Below, piece after piece: positions 7,654-10,245 of a DNA stretch of 10,245 nt. Numbering within the stretch: the first letter of the stretch is position 1; each line of letters begins with the position of its first letter. The translations under genes and the position numbers were made by a program. The notes beneath the pieces are model-generated. The model searched no databases. It saw only the letters and a list, made by a program, of their open reading frames with translations, and was not told the origin of the DNA. The stretch lies in NCBI GenBank assembly GCA_001643535.1, contig LXTG01000024.1, forward strand, positions 1-10,245. Reading direction: 5' to 3'. The DNA comes from a candidate division NC10 bacterium SPGG6 (GTDB lineage: Bacteria; Methylomirabilota; Methylomirabilia; Methylomirabilales; CSP1-5).

Positions 7654-7683
7654 ACTCTATCGACCCCTGCCATTCCCTGTCAA
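7654..7683 (-). promoter_or_regulatory. Sigma-70-type promoter of rlpA
   Basis: Minus-strand TTGACA (7683-7678) is a perfect -35 element. It is followed after 18 bases by TAGAGT (7659-7654), a 4/6 match to TATAAT. Transcription would start about 25 bases before the GTG of rlpA, just upstream of its GGGAGG ribosome binding site. The position and the exact -35 make this the best housekeeping promoter in the window. Confidence 0.55.
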
Positions 7684-7703
7684 GGTGAGGAGCAGGATTT
7701 GGA

Positions 7704-7731
7704 TTGTGTATTGCATGGGGCGTACCATAAT
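7704..7731 (+). promoter_or_regulatory. Candidate sigma-70 promoter of the ECF sigma operon
   Basis: TTGTGT (7704-7709) and CATAAT (7726-7731; 5/6 match to the -10 consensus) are separated by 16 bases, upstream of the ECF-type element. It could supply basal transcription of the sigma operon. The -35 is weak. Confidence 0.35.
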
Positions 7732-7744
7732 TAATGTCGTCCGG

Positions 7745-7774
7745 TTTAACGTTTTCTCCTCCTCGCCGTCTAAA
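7745..7774 (+). promoter_or_regulatory. Candidate ECF-type autoregulatory promoter
   Basis: TTTAAC (7745-7750), then 16 bases, then CGTCTAAA (7767-7774). The AAC of the -35, the CGTC of the -10 and the 16-base spacing are the conserved core of promoters used by SigW/SigX/SigM-like ECF factors. ECF operons are commonly driven by their own sigma factor. Start of transcription near 7778-7781 would leave a leader of about 40 bases before the GTG of the sigma gene, containing its GGAGGG ribosome binding site. Confidence 0.5.
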
Positions 7775-7817
7775 GAGACAGGAGAGGAGGTGACACGGCC
7801 CATCGGAGGGATCCACA

Positions 7818-8363
7818 GTGAAGGAGGCGGAACTTGCCCTGATTGCGCGACTCCGGCAGGGCGACCAGAGCGCCTTCGACACCCTGGTTCGCCAACACCA
7901 AAAGGATCTGTTCCGGTTGGCTTACCGAATGACGCAGAACGTTGAGGATGCAAAAGACCTTTCCCAAGAGGCCTTTCTCCGTGCCTACCGGGGCCTCGGG
8001 TCCTTCGATGAGCGCTCCAACCTCTCGACCTGGCTGTATCGGATTACGATGAATCTCTGCCTCACCCATCTGAGGCAACACCGCTCCTCGGGAGAGGAAA
8101 CGCTGCCCGAGACCTATGCGGATCCGTCTCCCAAATCCTTGGATGAACTGGAGGAGCGGGAGGTGCAGCGGGCCGTCGCCGAGGCCGTCGCGGAGCTCCC
8201 GCCGCAACAGCGAGCCACCCTCCTGCTGCGGGTCCACCATGGCCTCCCCTATCGGGAGATTGCCGAGATCATGGAGACCTCCGAGGGAACGGTGCGGGTG
8301 AACTACTTTCACGCGGTGGCGAAGTTGCGATCGCAGCTCAAAGGCTCACGCGAATCTTTGTGA
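7818..8363 (+). CDS. ECF-family RNA polymerase sigma factor (RpoE/SigW-like)
   Basis: A 181-residue alternative sigma factor with the two-domain ECF layout. Region 2 covers about residues 18-90, with the core-binding and -10-recognition stretch DLSQEAFLRAYRGL...F.....STWLYRI..N. Region 4 covers about 122-174, with LPPQQR.TLLLR.HHGLPYREIAEIM and a helix-turn-helix that ends in GTVRVNYFHAVAKLR. The linker between the domains is acidic. The length is typical, with no C-terminal extension. The start is GTG 7818, 7 bases after GGAGGG (7805-7810). The stop overlaps the alternative GTG start of the anti-sigma gene (GTGA at 8360-8363), so the two are translationally linked, as is usual for an ECF/anti-sigma pair. 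The cognate signal is unknown; the downstream exported proteins suggest an envelope or periplasmic cue. Confidence 0.95.
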   Translation: MKEAELALIARLRQGDQSAFDTLVRQHQKDLFRLAYRMTQNVEDAKDLSQEAFLRAYRGLGSFDERSNLSTWLYRITMNLCLTHLRQHRSSGEETLPETYADPSPKSLDELEEREVQRAVAEAVAELPPQQRATLLLRVHHGLPYREIAEIMETSEGTVRVNYFHAVAKLRSQLKGSRESL

Positions 8364-8371
8364 GGGCTCAA

Positions 8372-8890
8372 ATGGGGTGTGAGGCATACCGAAACACGCT
8401 GCTCGAATATCTGGACGGGGACCTCACAGGAGGGGCCCGGGCCGAACTCGAGGCTCATCTCGCACACTGTCCTGGGTGCCGAGAAGAGTTGCAAGGCCTT
8501 CAGGAAACATTGACGTTCATTGCGAGTATGCCAGTGCCCGAGCCGCCCGAGGTCTTCTGGCAGCAATATCTTCGGGAACTTCGGCAAAAGGTGGTGCCAG
8601 CCCCGCGGCTGCCTCGCCTCTGGAAATGGCTTGCTGCCCTCCCGCTTCGCCCAATGCCGGCGGTGGCGGTAGGGATTGTACTGATCCTGGCGGTCTTCCT
8701 TACGTGGCAGAGCAGCCCCGAGCGGCCGCCGATGCGTGATCTCACGTCGCTCAACTTGACCCAGCAACTGGCACTGAGTCAAGACCTCGACCTGCTCCGG
8801 GAGATGGATTTGCTGGAGGAGATCGAACTGCTCGAAGACTGGGAACTGATCCGCTCGAGGGCCATCCTGGGTCCCCAAAAGGCGACCTGA
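8372..8890 (+). CDS. Transmembrane zinc-finger anti-sigma factor with acidic hexad tail
   Basis: A 172-residue membrane protein predicted to hold the upstream sigma factor inactive. The cytoplasmic N-terminus is a zf-HC2 zinc-binding anti-sigma domain: C3 in MGCEAYRNTLLEYLDGDL and H29-x3-C33-x2-C36. A linker with tryptophans follows, then one transmembrane helix (about 96-112) and a periplasmic tail of about 60 residues. Residues 128-160 of the tail form five consecutive six-residue repeats of the form x-L-x-x-(D/E/Q)-hydrophobic, increasingly acidic (DLLREM, DLLEEI, ELLEDW). I prefer ATG 8372 because GAGGG lies 5 bases before it and it places the zinc cysteine at residue 3; GTG 8360, which overlaps the sigma stop by 4 bases, would add four residues. 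The next gene starts 1 base after the stop. Confidence 0.88.
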   Translation: MGCEAYRNTLLEYLDGDLTGGARAELEAHLAHCPGCREELQGLQETLTFIASMPVPEPPEVFWQQYLRELRQKVVPAPRLPRLWKWLAALPLRPMPAVAVGIVLILAVFLTWQSSPERPPMRDLTSLNLTQQLALSQDLDLLREMDLLEEIELLEDWELIRSRAILGPQKAT

Positions 8891-8891
8891 G

Positions 8892-9146
8892 ATGCCTCGG
8901 GCGTGGAAGCTGCTGGTCCTCCTGGGTCTCATGGCAGCGACGGCGGGAGTGGCCGGGTGGAGCGAACCCCCGAGATCGGGTCCCCCGGAGGAGCCCCAGG
9001 AAGACGAGGCGATCCTCCAGGAAATAGAGGTTGTAAGCGAGTTAGAGATGCTTCAGATGTTCGAGATACTTCAAGAAATGGAGATCCTGGGAGAGATGGA
9101 TCTGATTCTGCTTCCGAGGTCTCAGAGTGACGAGGGAGTTCGATGA
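8892..9146 (+). CDS. Small exported acidic protein with hexad repeats, unknown family
   Basis: This is an 84-residue protein that I do not recognise. Residues 1-23 form a positively charged start and hydrophobic stretch, read as a signal peptide or membrane anchor. They are followed by a Pro/Glu-rich spacer (24-39). Residues 40-72 consist of five six-residue repeats plus a partial one (AILQEI, EVVSEL, EMLQMF, EILQEM, EILGEM, DLI). The same repeat form and copy number occur in the periplasmic tail of the anti-sigma factor encoded just upstream. It has no cysteine or histidine, so metal binding by a classical motif is unlikely. It starts 1 base after the anti-sigma stop, with only a weak AAGG upstream, so translation is probably coupled. 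Its stop overlaps the next start as ATGA. It was probably derived from, or coevolved with, the anti-sigma tail; I infer a role in modulating that tail. Confidence 0.75.
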   Translation: MPRAWKLLVLLGLMAATAGVAGWSEPPRSGPPEEPQEDEAILQEIEVVSELEMLQMFEILQEMEILGEMDLILLPRSQSDEGVR

Positions 9147-9910
9147 AAAGAATCGTGGCTTCGATTCTCAGTTTCCTGCTCGTCCTGCCGGCCGTACCCT
9201 CGGCCTGGGCCCAGCAGCCTGAGCCCAAGAGACCGCAGGTGCAGTCCATCGCCCAATCGCAGCCCCCTGCCCGGGAGGGGTCTCGGAAGGAGGAGCTCCA
9301 CCGATGGTGGCGGAGCCTTTCTCCCGAGCAGCGGCAACACCTGAGAGAACGCCATCGTCAATGGCAGGCCATGTCCTCAGAGCAGAAGCAGGCCTTGCGG
9401 GAGCGACTGAAAGCCTTCCGGCAGCTTCCCCCGGCGCAGCAGGAGCAGGTCCGAAAAAACTACCGGCGTTGGCGGAAGCTCCCCCCGGAGCGACGTGAGC
9501 ACCTCAGGAAGCGATTCCACCGCTGGCAGCAACTTTCCCCCGAAAGGCGTCAGGCCCTCCGGGAACGCTACCAGCAGTTCCGCAATCTTCCCCCCGAGGA
9601 GCGGGAGCGCACCCGCGAACGGTTGAAGCGGTTCCAGCAGCTCCCCCCCGAGGAACGTCAGCGCCTGCGCCAAGAGCGGCAAGAGCGGCGGCAGCGCCTC
9701 AAGCAGCTCTCCCCCGAAGAACGCGAGCGCTTGCGAAGCAGGCGAGAGGAAGGGCGGCAGCGCTTCGAGCAGCTCCCCCCCGAGGAACGTCAGCGCCTGC
9801 GCCAAGAGCGGCAGGGGCAGCGGAACCGGTCCGGACGCGACCGACCCCACTCCACCGCACCAGGCCGAGTACACCGCCCTGCGGGCTCCAGGGCACCCCG
9901 CAGTCGCTAA
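9143..9910 (+). CDS. Secreted basic repeat protein, DUF3106 type
   Basis: A 255-residue exported protein. The signal peptide (1-23) ends at the type I site AWA-QQ. A proline-containing spacer is followed by helical repeats each beginning L-(P/S)-P-E-x-R. There are six units of exactly 18 residues starting at 59, 77, 95, 113, 131 and 149, then two units of 22 residues at 167 and 189, and a partial unit at 211-228. The last 25 residues are disordered and Arg/Pro-rich. The protein is extremely rich in Arg, Gln and Glu, strongly basic overall, and has no cysteine. DUF3106 proteins have no established function. The L(S/P)PE.R pattern recalls LTxxQ-type periplasmic stress proteins (Spy/CpxP), a loose similarity only. 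ATG 9143 overlaps the preceding stop by 4 bases (ATGA), with GAGGGAG just before it. It is last in the ECF sigma operon. Confidence 0.85.
   Translation: MKRIVASILSFLLVLPAVPSAWAQQPEPKRPQVQSIAQSQPPAREGSRKEELHRWWRSLSPEQRQHLRERHRQWQAMSSEQKQALRERLKAFRQLPPAQQEQVRKNYRRWRKLPPERREHLRKRFHRWQQLSPERRQALRERYQQFRNLPPEERERTRERLKRFQQLPPEERQRLRQERQERRQRLKQLSPEERERLRSRREEGRQRFEQLPPEERQRLRQERQGQRNRSGRDRPHSTAPGRVHRPAGSRAPRSR
9636..9681 (+). repeat. 46-base direct repeat, copy 1
   Basis: This is identical to 9768-9813, in the same frame and 132 bases (44 codons) apart. It encodes the start of the 22-residue unit at protein residue 167. Identity at the DNA level, including synonymous positions and a run of seven C, points to recent internal duplication or gene conversion rather than protein-level constraint. 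Confidence 0.9.
9768..9813 (+). repeat. 46-base direct repeat, copy 2
   Basis: The second copy of the 46-base exact repeat, at the beginning of the repeat unit at residue 211 of the DUF3106-type protein. The intervening unit (residue 189) is clearly diverged at the DNA level, so the copies are separated by two unit lengths. Recombination between them would remove exactly 44 codons in frame. Confidence 0.9.
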
Positions 9911-9964
9911 GGCATGCCAGCCGATACAGGCCTCCCCGCTGTGCAGGATCCTACAATGCCAATA

Positions 9965-10004
9965 CTTTGGTCGGAGGGGTAGTACACCTTTTCCTAGACC
10001 AAAG
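9965..10004. repeat. Inverted repeat, possible operon-end hairpin
   Basis: CTTTGGTC (9965-9972) is the exact reverse complement of GACCAAAG (9997-10004), with a 24-base loop in which GGAGGGG and CCTTTTCC can pair further. It begins 54 bases after the DUF3106 stop. There is no T run after it, so it is not a standard Rho-independent terminator. It could be an mRNA-stabilising hairpin or a Rho-related end. Confidence 0.4.
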
Positions 10005-10023
10005 CCTCCTCCGGCGGCGGATC

Positions 10024-10245
10024 TCAAAAGGCGGAGCCTCCTCGCTGCCGGGAACTCACCGAGCGGTATGCCCTCCAAACCGCCAGCGCTAGAAGAGCTA
10101 CCAATATTGCGGACGCGAGAAGACCAGGATGCAGCTGTGGCAGTCTATCCGCGATGTCGACGAATTCCACCGCGGGAATTCCAACTAACGACAGAGGAGC
10201 AGCTTCGAAGACTGATGCTTCCATCGCCTTCCGGGGGGGGCCTCG
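10024..10245 (-). CDS. Uncertain small membrane protein or C-terminal gene fragment
   Basis: A minus-strand frame stays open from the window edge to TGA at 10026-10024. The first ATG is at 10224, giving 66 residues, but the frame has no stop upstream of it, so this may be the C-terminal end of a longer gene. It has one convincing hydrophobic helix (about 20 residues, GLLASAILVALLALAVWRAY) followed by a basic end, RSVSSRQRGG, consistent with a single membrane anchor with cytoplasmic C-terminus. A possible GGAAGG lies only 2 bases before the ATG, too close to be convincing. No family is recognised. It would converge on the DUF3106 gene. It could also be spurious. Confidence 0.3.
   Translation of the reverse strand, partial: RGPPRKAMEASVFEAAPLSLVGIPAVEFVDIADRLPQLHPGLLASAILVALLALAVWRAYRSVSSRQRGGSAF

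Larger units (their letters stand above)
9911..10245. other. Gene-poor right end after the sigma operon
   Basis: No confident gene is visible in these 335 bases. Contents: an 8-base inverted repeat at 9965-10004, listed separately; an uncertain minus-strand reading frame from 10024 to the window edge, listed separately; and a run of eight G at 10233-10240. No tRNA, rRNA or mobile-element end is seen. Confidence 0.6.

Noticed and set aside
7649..7945. Plus-strand frame overlapping the start of the sigma gene, with GTG near 7791 after AGGAGG
   Set aside because: The ribosome-binding-like sequence is good, but the product shows no family features and runs out of frame through sigma region 2. 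The sigma start with GGAGGG at 7805-7810 explains the region better.
7770..8312. A 180-codon minus-strand frame opposite the sigma gene
   Set aside because: It is antisense to a complete ECF sigma factor with all conserved regions, and has no supported start or known motif.
8755..9110. Hexad repeats as left-handed beta-helix hexapeptide repeats or as a leucine zipper
   Set aside because: Position 5 is acidic rather than small, and the period is six rather than seven, so neither fold rule is met.
9377..10078. A 233-codon minus-strand frame opposite the DUF3106-type gene, with repeated Leu/Ala/Gly-rich units
   Set aside because: Its apparent repeats are the mirror of the Arg-rich 18-residue units. 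The plus-strand frame has a signal peptide, a coupled start and an operon position.

Overview
The window is about 60% GC and almost fully coding. It carries single-copy housekeeping and envelope genes, with no mobile element, RNA gene or CRISPR array that I can see. The genes point to a Gram-negative-type (didermic) bacterium: a lipoprotein RlpA with a SPOR domain, a membrane-anchored M23 peptidase, a SecA with a zinc-binding SEC-C tail, and secreted basic repeat proteins. The overall flavour resembles NC10/Methylomirabilota, Rokubacteria or deltaproteobacterial-type genomes. That placement is an impression, because nothing here is a phylogenetic marker I can align.

Left part, plus strand (1-2820): the 3' part of a DUF4380-type gene cut by the window edge; a gap of about 250 bases that holds what looks like the severed N-terminus of an NAD(P)H-hydrate epimerase (YjeF_N) gene; then a two-gene unit of a YeaO-type DUF488 protein and a FAD/NAD(P)H disulfide oxidoreductase. 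The oxidoreductase is related to mercuric reductase but lacks that enzyme's metal-binding parts. It ends 8 bases from the convergent end of secA.

Middle part, minus strand (2829-7620): in transcription order rlpA (septal/peptidoglycan lytic lipoprotein), a LytM-type M23 peptidase with a coiled coil, a clear intrinsic terminator, and secA with its own leader.

Right part, plus strand (7818-9910), divergent from rlpA: a tightly packed four-gene operon. It encodes an ECF sigma factor, a zinc-finger transmembrane anti-sigma factor, a small exported acidic protein and an exported strongly basic DUF3106-type repeat protein. Junctions are overlapping or 1 base apart. The anti-sigma tail and the small protein share the same acidic six-residue repeat (five copies each). 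The DUF3106-type protein is built from basic 18-residue repeats. I infer a periplasmic sensing module in which the basic repeat protein and the small acidic protein compete for, or bridge, the acidic anti-sigma tail. An ECF-type promoter (TTTAAC-N16-CGTC) precedes the sigma gene, and a similar one (TGAAAC-N17-TGTC) precedes the M23 peptidase gene, which suggests an autoregulated envelope-stress circuit that includes wall remodelling. The last 335 bases hold an inverted repeat and an uncertain minus-strand reading frame with one membrane segment.
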